From: Pseudomonadota bacterium
GTDB taxonomy: Bacteria > Desulfobacterota > Binatia > Binatales > Binataceae
Direction of reading: 5' to 3'
NCBI GenBank assembly: GCA_021325025.1
Contig: JAJPHZ010000002.1
Span: 1 to 49,293, forward strand
Length of the DNA: 49,293 nucleotides
Positions within the stretch are counted from its first letter, which is position 1; each line of letters opens with the position of its first letter. Positions 8,156 to 17,548 of the stretch are shown here, one piece after another. The notes under the pieces were generated by a model. That model ran no database searches and had not been told where the DNA came from. It was given only the letters and a program-made list of their open reading frames with translations. A program made the translations under genes and the position numbers.

Positions 8156-11100
8156 ATGCGTCCGACAATCTCTCATGGCCGTCCGGCCCGACTATCGCGT
8201 GTAGTGGTTGTAACGATCGCGATCGTGGCGATAATCGCGCTCGGCGCTGCAGCAAAATACGGGCTGCGCGCGCAAAATGCCGGCTTGCAGCCCTCAGCCA
8301 AGATCCCCCAGCCTTCGTTGCGGGACTACAAGACCTTCCCGGTCTACTTTGAGCAAAACCGCGGGCAGACCGATGCGCGGGTGCGTTTTTTGTCGCGCGG
8401 TCCGGGCTACACGGTATTCCTGACCGGCCAAGGAACGGTGCTCGCCTTGCGCAGGGCGAGCGTTTCGGCGCAACCCCGCTCGGCTGGGCGCAATACCAAT
8501 CCCGCCGCCGCGCAGCCGGTCAAGCTGACCACCGCCTCGGTGTGGATCAATCTGGCCGGGGCGCGGCGCGACGCCCAGGTTGAGGGAATCGATCCGCTGC
8601 CCGGACGCGTCAATTACCTGATCGGCAATGACCCATCGCGCTGGCATACGAATATCCCGACCTATGCCCGGGTCAGATACCGTTCGATCTACCCGGGAAT
8701 TGATCTGGTCTATTACGGCACACCGCAGGCGCTTGAATACGACCTGATCGCAGCGCCGGGTGCCGACCCCGGCTTGATCCGGATGGAGCTTGAGGGCGCA
8801 CAGCAAGCCCGCCTCAACCAATCGGGCGATCTGGTAATTACCACGGCGGCAGGGGACCTGACGATGCGCAAGCCGCGCGTTTATCAGGACAGCGCTTCGG
8901 GCGAGCGCGTCGCCGTGGACGCGCATTACGTGGCGAGTTCGGCGGGCGGCAAACGCACGATTGCGTTGGCGCTGGCCGATCACAATCCGCGTCTGCCGCT
9001 GCTGATCGACCCGGAGCTGGTCTATTCGACCTACCTGGGCGGCAAGGGCGATCGCAGCGGCCCGCTTCAGGGTTTCGCCTCGCTGCCGTCGGGCTTGCTG
9101 CCCAACAACTTTTCCGACGCCGCGATCTCTCTGGCGCTGGGTCCGGGCAACACCGTTTTCACCACCGGCCTTGCCTACTCATCGAACTTTCCCACCACGC
9201 CGGGCGCTTTCCAGACCACCAACCAGGCCACACCGAACACGACACCCAACGGGTTTGTCGCGAAGTTCGACACCACCAAGGTCGGCGCCAATTCCCTGGT
9301 CTACTCCAGCTATTTGGGCGGCAGCGGATGCAGCACGTCGCCGTGCACGCCCGGTCATGACGGCGACCAGGGTACGGGGATCGCGGTGGATACCAGCGGC
9401 GACGCCTACGTGGGCGGCTTCAGCTACTCGAACGATTTTCCCAACGTCGGCTGCGGAACCTTCGGCACCGGCAACAACCATTCCGCACCCGATAACAACA
9501 ACGGTTTTGTTGCCGAACTCAATCCGACCGGCAGCGGACTGGTCTACTCATGCTTTGTCCATGGCAGTGACGATGCGGCGGTGACCGGAATTGCGATCAA
9601 GCCCGGATGCGCAAGCAATTGTGCGGCGTACGTGGCCGGCAACACGCGTTCGGCGGCGGGTGATTACATAGTCACCGCCGGCAGCGCGTTCCAGGCCACC
9701 AATCCCGATACCAACAAGAACAGCGCAGGCTACGTCCAGGAAATCGCCGGCGGCGGCAAGTCGCTGGTCTATTCAAGCTTCCTGGGCGGCAGCGGCACGC
9801 CCACCGGCGGCGAGTCGCTGACCCGGGTGGCGGTCGATTCCAGCGGCAGGATGTACGTCACGGGCGCAACCTACTCGACGGACTATCCGACCAAAAACGC
9901 CTTTCAATCAGCCAACAACGGCTCGGGTCTGGGCGTTCAAAACGCAGTGGTGTCCGAGATCGATCCGACCAAGATCGGCGCGAACTCACTGGTGTATTCG
10001 ACCTATCTGGGCGGCAGCGGGCTTTCGATCCTCTTTGTAGGAAACTTCGGCGACATCGGCGCCGGAATCACGCTGGATTCCAGCAATCGTATCTACGTGG
10101 CCGGAATCGCCGTATCCAATAACTTTCCGGTTAACGGAAGCAAGCCGGCCTATCAGTCCACCAACGCCGCTAACCCGGGCGCTAACGCTTTTGTCAGCGA
10201 ATTGGATCCCAGTCAGGTCCCTGCCAAGCAGCTGGTGTATTCGACTTATCTGGGCGGCACCTCCAATCTGTTGGGAACTCCGCCCAGACCGGGCGACGCC
10301 GCCACCGATGTCGCCGTGGATAGCACCACCGGCAAGATCTACCTCACGGGCGGCGCGACGTCGGACAAATTTCCGGTCATCAACACCTGTTCACGGATGG
10401 CGACCATCGATGCCAGCGATCAGATGGACGCCTTTGTCAGTATTCTCAACCCCAACGCCGCCTCTGCTTCCGCTCAACTTGAATTTTCCACTTACCTGGG
10501 CGGCGCCGAAATCGACGCGGCTGGCGCAATCGCGCGCGATTCAACCAACAAGATTTACGTGGCAGGCGTGACGTTTTCCGGCGACTTTCCAGTCACCGGC
10601 AGCGCTTACCAGTTCGGCAACAACGCCTTCGCGGCCGGCACCACTAACGCGTTTATCACCAAGCTGGATCCATCCAGCACAGTCTGTCCGACGCCGATCC
10701 CGAGTCCCAGCGTCACCGTAACCGCGACTCCCAAGCCAACCGCGACTCCCAAGCCGACCGCGACCGCCAAACCCACCTCCACCGCTACGCCGACCCACAC
10801 GCCGATTGCTCCCACGGCGACCCCGACCGCGGCTCCAATCGTGCCGCACATCAGTTCGCTCAGCAGCGGCACGATCCTGGTGGGCGGCAGCTTCAGTATC
10901 AATGGCACGGGCTTTACGCCGGGTGCAGTGATCAACTTCTTCGTGTCCACCTCCAGCGGACCGGTCAACCATGGACCGCTGTCACCGCGTCCCGGTCATA
11001 GCTCCACGGCCATGACCATCGACGTGCCCGATACGATCCCGCTTGGAGAGGGGTTTGCCTCGGTCCAGGTGATCGACACGGACCAAAGCTTCACCGTGTC

Positions 11101-11824
11101 CAACACCGTCTACGCGCTGCTGCAGGGCAACCCGGCGGCGGGCATCCCAAGCCTTACCAGCATCAACGGCACCGGCCTGGCGGCGACCAGCAGCGATCCG
11201 AACTTCGCCACCAACAATGTGCAATCGCTCGTGGTGCAGGGCAACACCGTAACGCTGGGCGGGACGGGCTTCGACACCACCAACGGTGTCGCCGTCGATA
11301 TATTCTGCGCCTGCCCCAAGACCGGCAACAAGGTGGGGCCTTACTTCCTCAACCCCGGCAATCCGGGGCTGAGCAGCACCCAGATCCAGTTTACTGTGCC
11401 CAGCGGGATGGCCGGGCCGGAGACCGGGCCGGGTTCCTTCGTGATCAGCAACGGCGGGCCGACCCACGATTACACCAAGAAGAGCAACGCGGTGTCGGTG
11501 CCGATCGGCGCGCTCCTTAGCATCACCTCCGTGACACAGACCGGCAGCGGAGTCGGCAGTACGGTGACGGTTAAAGGTACCGGGTTCTCGACGCTGACGG
11601 TAATCAATCTGTTCAACGCTCAGGGCGGCGGAGTAGTGAATCTGGGCGGTATCAAATCCGGTAAGGCGGCGATTGCGCTGAATCTCGTCAATGACACGCA
11701 ATTCACCTTCACTGTGCCGTCCGGCGCGATGGCGGGACCGGCCTACCTCCAGGCCTTCAATCCGCCCTTCGTACCTTACACCAGTTCGGACAGCGATCCG
11801 GACGGCGCGTTCACATTGAAGTGA
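8156..11824 (+). CDS. Large exported SBBP beta-propeller / IPT-TIG repeat protein
   Basis: A 1222-residue exported protein. Residues 14-36 form an uncleaved-anchor or signal segment (VVVVTIAIVAIIALG). Residues 55-290 match the DUF7948-type N-domain that starts FEQNRGQTDARVRFLSRG. Residues 295-835 carry repeated SBBP-type units built on the pattern LVYSTYLGGS ... IAVDSSG-YV-G ... FPTTPGAFQ. Residues 842-895 are a Thr/Pro/Ala linker of TATPKPTA repeats. After it come three IPT/TIG-like Ig domains (about 899-988, 995-1118, 1120-1221), each with a V-x-G-T-GF strand. AGGAG lies about 11 bases upstream of the ATG. It stands alone, ended by a hairpin. A surface adhesive or matrix role is likely by family; substrate and partner are unknown. 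Confidence 0.85.
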   Translation: MRPTISHGRPARLSRVVVVTIAIVAIIALGAAAKYGLRAQNAGLQPSAKIPQPSLRDYKTFPVYFEQNRGQTDARVRFLSRGPGYTVFLTGQGTVLALRRASVSAQPRSAGRNTNPAAAQPVKLTTASVWINLAGARRDAQVEGIDPLPGRVNYLIGNDPSRWHTNIPTYARVRYRSIYPGIDLVYYGTPQALEYDLIAAPGADPGLIRMELEGAQQARLNQSGDLVITTAAGDLTMRKPRVYQDSASGERVAVDAHYVASSAGGKRTIALALADHNPRLPLLIDPELVYSTYLGGKGDRSGPLQGFASLPSGLLPNNFSDAAISLALGPGNTVFTTGLAYSSNFPTTPGAFQTTNQATPNTTPNGFVAKFDTTKVGANSLVYSSYLGGSGCSTSPCTPGHDGDQGTGIAVDTSGDAYVGGFSYSNDFPNVGCGTFGTGNNHSAPDNNNGFVAELNPTGSGLVYSCFVHGSDDAAVTGIAIKPGCASNCAAYVAGNTRSAAGDYIVTAGSAFQATNPDTNKNSAGYVQEIAGGGKSLVYSSFLGGSGTPTGGESLTRVAVDSSGRMYVTGATYSTDYPTKNAFQSANNGSGLGVQNAVVSEIDPTKIGANSLVYSTYLGGSGLSILFVGNFGDIGAGITLDSSNRIYVAGIAVSNNFPVNGSKPAYQSTNAANPGANAFVSELDPSQVPAKQLVYSTYLGGTSNLLGTPPRPGDAATDVAVDSTTGKIYLTGGATSDKFPVINTCSRMATIDASDQMDAFVSILNPNAASASAQLEFSTYLGGAEIDAAGAIARDSTNKIYVAGVTFSGDFPVTGSAYQFGNNAFAAGTTNAFITKLDPSSTVCPTPIPSPSVTVTATPKPTATPKPTATAKPTSTATPTHTPIAPTATPTAAPIVPHISSLSSGTILVGGSFSINGTGFTPGAVINFFVSTSSGPVNHGPLSPRPGHSSTAMTIDVPDTIPLGEGFASVQVIDTDQSFTVSNTVYALLQGNPAAGIPSLTSINGTGLAATSSDPNFATNNVQSLVVQGNTVTLGGTGFDTTNGVAVDIFCACPKTGNKVGPYFLNPGNPGLSSTQIQFTVPSGMAGPETGPGSFVISNGGPTHDYTKKSNAVSVPIGALLSITSVTQTGSGVGSTVTVKGTGFSTLTVINLFNAQGGGVVNLGGIKSGKAAIALNLVNDTQFTFTVPSGAMAGPAYLQAFNPPFVPYTSSDSDPDGAFTLK

Positions 11825-11881
11825 TATGTGAGGGCTCGCGCGGCCTTCTTCCCCCGGTCTGCAGCGCCGCCGCGGACCAAA

Positions 11882-11910
11882 AAGCCGGCAGGCTTTGCAC
11901 CTGCCGGCTT
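11882..11910. terminator. Hairpin terminator between convergent genes
   Basis: AAGCCGGCAGG (11882-11892) and CCTGCCGGCTT (11900-11910) form a perfect 11-bp stem with a 7-base loop, between the SBBP gene ending at 11824 and the convergent DUF1329 gene ending at 11941. An A run precedes the left arm, giving a U tract on the minus-strand transcript. Confidence 0.75.
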
Positions 11911-11940
11911 GGTCATATTCTCACCCTAGAGGAGTGAGCT

Positions 11941-13266
11941 TTACTGCATCACCTGCGCCATACCGCCCGGGGTCGCCCAGCGATTATAGTCGTCATATCC
12001 TTTGGCGTTCTCGTTAATCTGCCCATCGCTTTGTATGTCGAGGCTCATGTGATTGTTCTGCACATCCCAGAACGTGTAGTCGCCGTCGCCGGGACCGCCG
12101 GCGCCGGTCGCCACGTCGCCGCTGGTGCCGGGAATCGGCATCGGGCGGTAAATCGACGGACCGATCTTCCACAGATGCAGTTCCGCGTCGTACAGGTCCA
12201 TCCAGATCGGCTGCCAGGTTTCCTTGTCGATATAGGCCATGCGGCTGCCGTAGCAATATCCGCCTGACTTGGCCGGGACGCGCCGGATATCGAGCACCGC
12301 CACTGGCCGCACCTGCCAGGTAACCGCCGCGGGCCCGGGGAAATACAGAGGCTTGTAGTAGTTATTCTTGTCTGTATAGCCCGGCGCGGGATATCCGACC
12401 AGGATGTTCTTGTAACCCAGGAAACGCGCCTGGAAGATGGGTGGCTGCAGGTTCATCGAGCGCTCGTCGTCCTGAGTATAGTCGCTGCCGACCAACGGCG
12501 AGCATCGCGCCGCCGTAGTCAGACGAATCGAGCGGCGCAGGGAGGGCACGAACACGTAGGAATCGGGCAGGTCGGCTGGATTGTCGTGGAAGATCTGGAG
12601 CGCGTTGACGTACTTGGACTGCTCGGGCTCCATGATGATGTTGTTCTGGGTAAGAAAGGTATCGCCGACGCCGGGCAGATTGATCGGCTTGCCCGGGTCG
12701 CTCAGGTGCTTTAGTTTGAAATTGACTTCGCGAACGCCGCTTACATACTTGTTACCGAACTTGTCCATGTTAAAACCAAGGTGCGCATACGTGGTGATCA
12801 AGTATGGAATATAGGCATAGTATTCGTTATACATGATCTGGGCGCCGGCCTGCGGACCGCCGGGCCTTGGAAAAGGCACCCCCGCCACGTAGCCCTTGAT
12901 TTCGTAGCCGCCGTCGGCGTTCTTAACCAGCGTCACCTGGCTGGCGTACTTTTCGGTATCCTCCCGATACTTTTTGGGCAGCGGGGTTGGCGTCGTGGCG
13001 CCCACCACCATCTGCGCGTCGGCTGGCAGATGCCAGAACAACTTGCCGGTCCACAACTGCTGCATTCCGACCGGCATGAAATCCTTGTACTGCTGCCAAT
13101 TCTGGGCGTTGATCCGCGTTCCCGGCGCAATCGTCTTGGACGAGTCCGCGGAAACCAGGCTGTCGTAGCTTTGCTGACTCCAGCTTACCTGTGCGGCAGC
13201 CAGCCCCGAAGCGCATAACCACAGGACTCCAGCCGCGCTTAGCAAAAACCCTCTCTTTGCTGTCAT
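11941..13266 (-). CDS. DUF1329 exported protein (copy A)
   Basis: A 441-residue DUF1329 (PF07044) protein. Residues 1-25 are a Sec signal peptide ending ASGLAAA before QVSW. The mature part has the family's conserved features: APGTRINAQNWQQYKDF, PVGMQQLW, EPEQSKY, PSLRRSIRL, AARCSPLVGSDYTQDD and RMAYIDKETWQPIW. The family is periplasmic, has a LolA/LolB-like fold by structure prediction in the literature, and is often encoded beside RND exporters and DUF1302; neither is present here. ATG 13266 follows a purine-rich GAAGGGAAGGA; an ATG 11 codons earlier would put a hydrophilic tail before the signal peptide. It is very similar along its length to the copy at 14950-16275, and less so to the middle one. 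Confidence 0.88.
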   Translation of the reverse strand: MTAKRGFLLSAAGVLWLCASGLAAAQVSWSQQSYDSLVSADSSKTIAPGTRINAQNWQQYKDFMPVGMQQLWTGKLFWHLPADAQMVVGATTPTPLPKKYREDTEKYASQVTLVKNADGGYEIKGYVAGVPFPRPGGPQAGAQIMYNEYYAYIPYLITTYAHLGFNMDKFGNKYVSGVREVNFKLKHLSDPGKPINLPGVGDTFLTQNNIIMEPEQSKYVNALQIFHDNPADLPDSYVFVPSLRRSIRLTTAARCSPLVGSDYTQDDERSMNLQPPIFQARFLGYKNILVGYPAPGYTDKNNYYKPLYFPGPAAVTWQVRPVAVLDIRRVPAKSGGYCYGSRMAYIDKETWQPIWMDLYDAELHLWKIGPSIYRPMPIPGTSGDVATGAGGPGDGDYTFWDVQNNHMSLDIQSDGQINENAKGYDDYNRWATPGGMAQVMQ

Positions 13267-13418
13267 TCCTTCCCTTCTCCAGACCGATACAGACTGCAAA
13301 CCAGCGATAACGCCTAACCGGCTGCCGCGGTACAGTCAATCGCGTCTGCGGTTCAGCTACGAAAGCGGTCTGTTGGTGTGCTCAGATTGAGGTGAGAAAA
13401 AGCGCAGTTGCGCGGAGA

Positions 13419-13437
13419 GGCGCCCACTTCGGGCGCC
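13419..13437. repeat. Short perfect hairpin in the DUF1329 intergenic region
   Basis: GGCGCCC (13419-13425) and GGGCGCC (13431-13437) form a 7-bp stem with loop ACTTC, upstream of the DUF1329 copy A gene. Function unknown; it could shape the 5' leader. Confidence 0.4.
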
Positions 13438-13497
13438 AACACAGCGCCGGCGCGGGCGTCGGGCTGTTTCCTGCACGCGGTATGGCAAATGTCACAC

Positions 13498-13529
13498 CCG
13501 CCGCGCCCGGTTCAAGCCGGGCGCGGCGG
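13498..13529 (-). terminator. Strong GC hairpin after the middle DUF1329 gene
   Basis: CCGCCGCGCCCGG (13498-13510) and CCGGGCGCGGCGG (13517-13529) make a perfect 13-bp stem with a 6-base loop, starting 18 bases past the stop of the minus-strand gene that ends at 13548. No U tract follows, so it may act as a transcript stabiliser or attenuator of readthrough into DUF1329 copy A rather than a full intrinsic terminator. Confidence 0.55.
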
Positions 13530-13547
13530 CGCCATGGCGGCGAATGA

Positions 13548-14876
13548 CTACCTCAATATCCGATCCAGTCCACCCGGCGAACTGAGGACCGCAACATCGC
13601 GGTAAGCCTCGGGAACCTGCTCGTCGATGGTCGGATGGGTCGCCCAGCCGATGGTGGTGTGCACGTTTTGGAAGTCGATCATCTGGGGCGCGGAGTAACC
13701 ATCCAGAAACAGGAACGGTTGGCCGTGGAAGTCCAACGGTGCATACTTGTTCCATCCCATCTTCCAGAATTTGCCCTGATTGTCGTACTCATCAATCACC
13801 ATCGGTACCCAAGTCTCACGGTCGACGTAAAAGACGCGATGGGAAAAGCAGTAGGGTCCCAGCGACGGAATCCATTCCAGGTCGATTATCGCGACGGTGC
13901 GGGGTTCGAAATGCCCGGTCCCCGCCTTGGGCCATCCGGGAAAGTCGCCGGCGCTACTGTCCGCGATGCCGACATAGGAATTGGCGCTGAAGGCCTTGGC
14001 AGGATCCTGGATGTTCATCAGCACCTTTTTCTCGCCCAGAAAGTTGACCTTGAAATAGGGCGGGTTCCACGCGTTGTCATCCTGCACCCAGTCGGTGCCG
14101 AGGATCGGCGAACACCGGGCCGCGCTCGACAGGCGCAGTGAACGGCGCAGCGAGGGCAGAAAAACATAGGTCTCGGGAACGCGGGTGGGATCATCGGGCT
14201 GCGACTGCAACTGCGTGGTGTACTTCGACTGCTCGGGCTCGATCACCATAAAGCGCGATACATAGAACATCCCGCCGGCATACGACATGTTCGTGCTCAT
14301 GTTCGGTTCGCTCAGATGCGAGAGCTGAAAGAAGCTGTCGTCGCTGGTGTTCTGGGTGCGGTTTCCGTAACGGTCGACCAGCCATCCATCGGATTGCGAA
14401 TGCATATTGAACGGGCGCAGGGGTGTCCAGGCGTTATACATGATTTCCACGCCCTGGTTTGGTCCCGACGGGTTTGGAAACGGCGGTCCGGCCATCCAGT
14501 TGTGCATGACGTAGCCACCCTGCGGGGTGCGTTCCAGGCGCGTTTGACCGCCGTACTTCTCGCCGTCTTCCCTCCACTTCGACGGCATCGCAAAGTGCGT
14601 CGTGGGTTCCACCACGATCGTGTATTGGGGATCCGCGGTAATGTGATACGGATAGGACCCGCCGAAAGCCGCCCACAAACTGATAGGAAGGAAGTCTTTG
14701 TACTGGCGCCAGTTGGCGACGGTGATGCGCGTTCCTGGCGGAATTGTCCGCGGTGAATTCGCATCCACCAGTTCCCGGTAATTCTGTTCATTCCAGGTCA
14801 TTTGCGCGTTGGCTGCGTATGCCGCCCAAAGGGTCCAGGCCAACGCCAGCCACGCGAGCGCCATAATTTTTTTCAT
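13548..14876 (-). CDS. DUF1329 exported protein (copy B, divergent)
   Basis: A 442-residue DUF1329 protein with a signal peptide (MKKIMALAWLALAWTLWAAY, cleavage after YAANA). It shares PPGTRITVANWRQYKDF, EPEQSKY, PSLRRSLRL, AARCSPILGTDWVQDD and VFYVDRETWVPM with its neighbours, but most of the rest differs, so it belongs to a separate branch. AGAGG lies about 12 bases before the ATG at 14876. It starts 73 bases after copy A' ends, on the same strand, so the two are probably co-transcribed, and it is followed by a 13-bp hairpin. Predicted periplasmic or outer-membrane-associated lipid-handling protein; function of the family is unproven. Confidence 0.87.
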   Translation of the reverse strand: MKKIMALAWLALAWTLWAAYAANAQMTWNEQNYRELVDANSPRTIPPGTRITVANWRQYKDFLPISLWAAFGGSYPYHITADPQYTIVVEPTTHFAMPSKWREDGEKYGGQTRLERTPQGGYVMHNWMAGPPFPNPSGPNQGVEIMYNAWTPLRPFNMHSQSDGWLVDRYGNRTQNTSDDSFFQLSHLSEPNMSTNMSYAGGMFYVSRFMVIEPEQSKYTTQLQSQPDDPTRVPETYVFLPSLRRSLRLSSAARCSPILGTDWVQDDNAWNPPYFKVNFLGEKKVLMNIQDPAKAFSANSYVGIADSSAGDFPGWPKAGTGHFEPRTVAIIDLEWIPSLGPYCFSHRVFYVDRETWVPMVIDEYDNQGKFWKMGWNKYAPLDFHGQPFLFLDGYSAPQMIDFQNVHTTIGWATHPTIDEQVPEAYRDVAVLSSPGGLDRILR

Positions 14877-14949
14877 GACATTGCTTTGCCTCTTGGTTTC
14901 ATGTGTTGGGTCCGGTCAGGCATGGCACCCGGACGCACAGCACGCCCGT

Positions 14950-16275
14950 TTACTGCATCACCTGATCCATTCCGCCCGGCGTACCCCAGCGGGCATAGTT
15001 GTCGAACTGGCCCGCATCCTGGTTGATTTGGCCTCCGCTCTGTATGTCAAAGGTAAGATGGTTGTTCTGGATGTCCCAGAACATGTAGTCGCCGTCGCCG
15101 GGCCCGCCGGCTCCGGTCGCAACATCGCCATTGGTGCCTGGAATAGGCATGGGGCGGTAAATCGACGGGCCGATTTTCCACAGATGGAGTTCAGCGTCGT
15201 ACAGATCCATCCAGATCGGCTGCCAGGTTTCCCGGTCGATGTACGCCATCCGGCTTCCGTAACAATATCCGCCCGTCATCGACGGTACGCGGCGGATGTC
15301 GAGTACGGCTACAGGACGCACCTGCCAGGTCACCGCCGCAGGACTCGGAAAGTACAGGGGTTTGTAGTAATTGTTTTTCTCGGTGTAGCCGGAGGTCGGA
15401 TAGGCGACCAGGATCTTCTTGTATCCCAAAAAGCGGGATTGGAAGATCGGCGGCTGCAGGTTCATCGAACGCTCGTCGTCCTGCGTGTAGTCGCTGCCGA
15501 CCAGCGGGGAGCAGCGCGCCGCGGTGGTCAGGCGAAGCGAGCGGCGCAGCGAGGGCACGAACACGTAAGACTCGGGCAGGTCGGCGGGATTGTCGTGAAA
15601 GATCTGGAGCGAGTTGACGTACTTGGACTGTTCGGGCTCCATGATGACGTTGTTTTGGGTGAGGAATACATCGCCGGTACCCGGCAGGTCGACGGCCTTG
15701 CCCGGGTCGCTCAGATGTTTGACCTTGAAGTTGACTTCCCGGACTTCGTTTACGTACTTGTTGCCGAATTTATCCATCGTGAAACCGAGTTTGGCGTATG
15801 TCGTAATCACGTACGGGATATAGGCATAATATTCGTTGTACATGATCTGAACGCCGGCCTGTGGACCGCTCGGATGTGGAAACGGAACGCCGGCGACATA
15901 ACCCTTGATGTTGTATCCGCCGCTGGGATCGGGAACGAGCGACACCTGGCTGGCGTATTTCTCGGTGTCATCACGATACTTCTTGGGCAGCGGTGTCGGC
16001 ACGGTAGCAACCACCTGCATCGCCGCGTTGGCGGGCAGGCGCCAGAAGAATTGATTCGCCCATAGCTCCTGCATCCCGACCGGCATGAAGTCCCGGTACT
16101 GCTGCCAGTTGCGCGCAGTGATAAGCGTTCCGGGCGCAATGGTGCTGGAAGAATCCGCCCCGACCAGATTGTTGTAACTGGTCTGGTTCCAACTGACCTG
16201 CGCCACGGCGGGGCCCGGCAAGCACAGCCAGACCAGCGCCGCGGCAACCAGCAAAGGCACTGTCATCGATTTCAT
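14950..16275 (-). CDS. DUF1329 exported protein (copy A')
   Basis: A 441-residue DUF1329 protein with a signal peptide (MKSMTVPLLVAAALVWLCLP, cleavage near AVA-QVSW). It is a near-duplicate of the protein at 11941-13266: segments such as LPKKYR-DTEKYASQV, YNEYYAYIPY, NLQPPIFQ, RPVAVLDIRRVP and GPSIYRPMPIPGT are the same. The start at 16275 is chosen because GGAG lies 9 bases upstream and the signal peptide then begins normally; a longer frame to 16314 adds a non-signal-like tail. It follows the small exported protein at 16390-16734 by 114 bases. The A-B-A' order suggests duplication of A followed by insertion or divergence of B. Confidence 0.88.
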   Translation of the reverse strand: MKSMTVPLLVAAALVWLCLPGPAVAQVSWNQTSYNNLVGADSSSTIAPGTLITARNWQQYRDFMPVGMQELWANQFFWRLPANAAMQVVATVPTPLPKKYRDDTEKYASQVSLVPDPSGGYNIKGYVAGVPFPHPSGPQAGVQIMYNEYYAYIPYVITTYAKLGFTMDKFGNKYVNEVREVNFKVKHLSDPGKAVDLPGTGDVFLTQNNVIMEPEQSKYVNSLQIFHDNPADLPESYVFVPSLRRSLRLTTAARCSPLVGSDYTQDDERSMNLQPPIFQSRFLGYKKILVAYPTSGYTEKNNYYKPLYFPSPAAVTWQVRPVAVLDIRRVPSMTGGYCYGSRMAYIDRETWQPIWMDLYDAELHLWKIGPSIYRPMPIPGTNGDVATGAGGPGDGDYMFWDIQNNHLTFDIQSGGQINQDAGQFDNYARWGTPGGMDQVMQ

Positions 16276-16389
16276 TGTCAGCATCTCCAACGTCCGCAAA
16301 ATAGAAAACGTCACGCGGCGGCGTATGCTCGCCGCTGCTGAATCAACAGACGACGCAATGTTTGAAACCCGGGCAGATCCCGGCAGCGG

Positions 16390-16734
16390 CTAGTGGCCGT
16401 CGGGTTCGGAAGAATTGATTCGACGCAGTATTCGGCCGCTCCAAAATGAACCGAGCGGGATAAACTCAAACTTGGGCGCCGAGGTGTCAATCGCTGCCGA
16501 GTCAACTCCATCATCGGCCTCGATCGAGCCAAGCTGGCGCGGTGCTTGGATATCCGCCGCGGCGGCGGGCGCCTCCAGTGCGATGTGACGGGTCAGCGCC
16601 CTATGCGGCGCGGACAGCGCGGATGCCGCATCGGTCGTGATTGAGCGCAGCGGACGCGCGACTTCGGCGACGGCCAGAAGCACAAAGCACGTCAGGAGAA
16701 GGGACGTGGCGAGCAATTTCAAGCGTCTTGCCAT
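16390..16734 (-). CDS. Small exported hypothetical protein
   Basis: A 114-residue protein I do not recognise. Residues 1-25 (MARRLKLLATSLLLTCFVLL then AVAEVA) form a clear signal peptide or single membrane anchor; the rest is Ala-rich and low in complexity up to a C-terminal APKFEFIPLGSFWSGRILRR segment with aromatic and basic residues. It lies upstream of, and on the same strand as, the DUF1329 cluster and may be its first gene. No clear ribosome site precedes the ATG, so the gene is moderately supported: the evidence is the signal peptide, high-GC codon use and position. Confidence 0.5.
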   Translation of the reverse strand: MARRLKLLATSLLLTCFVLLAVAEVARPLRSITTDAASALSAPHRALTRHIALEAPAAAADIQAPRQLGSIEADDGVDSAAIDTSAPKFEFIPLGSFWSGRILRRINSSEPDGH

Positions 16735-16914
16735 GCGCGACGCTTAACCCGCGCCATCAGTAAGCAGGAGCGGCGACACTGAACAATCCTTGGTCCAGAT
16801 ACCTCAAGCGTGTCACAACCGAAGCACGCGGGCAATCGCTTTGTCCAAGCAAGGGGACAGCCCCGGCCCCGCTCCTCGCTGCGGCGCCCCGATAACTGCG
16901 CACGGACGCAGCGG

Positions 16915-17427
16915 TTACTGGCGCGGCCCTTTGAGATTTTCGATCATCTCATAAGCCTGGCGGTCGTATTGCACGACCTCGACCGCCGACCCGATGCGCT
17001 CACGCAGGTCGAAGTAGGCGAAATGAAACTCGCCGTTTTGGCTTTCCAGGATGCGCGGGACGCCGGCGGCGCGCAGTTCGGCGGTGGCCTTCTCCCAGTC
17101 GGGCACCAGAAAGGCGATGTGATGAATGCCGGGGCCAACCGTCTTGATGAATTCGCTGTAAATATCGTCGCCGAGCGCAAGCGGCTGTATCAGTTCGATC
17201 TCGTTGCTGCCGCCCGCTCCCACCCGTCCCACCGCCAGCTTGATCCGGAACGGCTGGTCAACCGGCTTGCCGCGCATGAGCAGCGGTGCCTGCATCGGCA
17301 CTTCCATCATCCCGAAGTGCTTGACTCCCATCAGCCGCATGAACGATTCGCGAACCGCTTCGATATCGCGCACGACATAGGAGACATGCAGGTAATATGG
17401 CGCCAGTCCCTCCAGTATCTCGTCCAT
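16915..17427 (-). CDS. VOC (glyoxalase/epimerase fold) family protein
   Basis: A 170-residue vicinal-oxygen-chelate protein. The two beta-alpha-beta-beta-beta units start at YYLHVSYVVRDIEAVRESF and GIHHIAFLVPDWEKATAEL, and the metal-ligand candidates are His in LHVSYVV, His in GIHHIAF and Glu in SAVEVVQYD. This layout resembles methylmalonyl-CoA epimerase-like and glyoxalase-like members; the reaction cannot be fixed. GGAGG lies 10 bases before the ATG at 17427; upstream in-frame codons have no family match. It diverges from the LLM gene at 17549 with only 121 bases between them, so the two may share regulation. Confidence 0.85.
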   Translation of the reverse strand: MDEILEGLAPYYLHVSYVVRDIEAVRESFMRLMGVKHFGMMEVPMQAPLLMRGKPVDQPFRIKLAVGRVGAGGSNEIELIQPLALGDDIYSEFIKTVGPGIHHIAFLVPDWEKATAELRAAGVPRILESQNGEFHFAYFDLRERIGSAVEVVQYDRQAYEMIENLKGPRQ

Positions 17428-17548
17428 TTTCCCCAGCCTCCGATTTTTGACCTCAGCCCGGCCGGATGCGATGATTGCACACATTGGGTCGTTCGCGGTA
17501 CCGCCGACACCCAGCGCGCGGTTGACACATCGCACGGGAGGAGTCCGG

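Noticed and set aside
10725..10790. Tandem DNA repeats that looked like a satellite or a CRISPR-like array
   Set aside because: They are in frame and encode the Thr/Pro/Ala stalk of the SBBP protein; units are short, adjacent and lack unique spacers.
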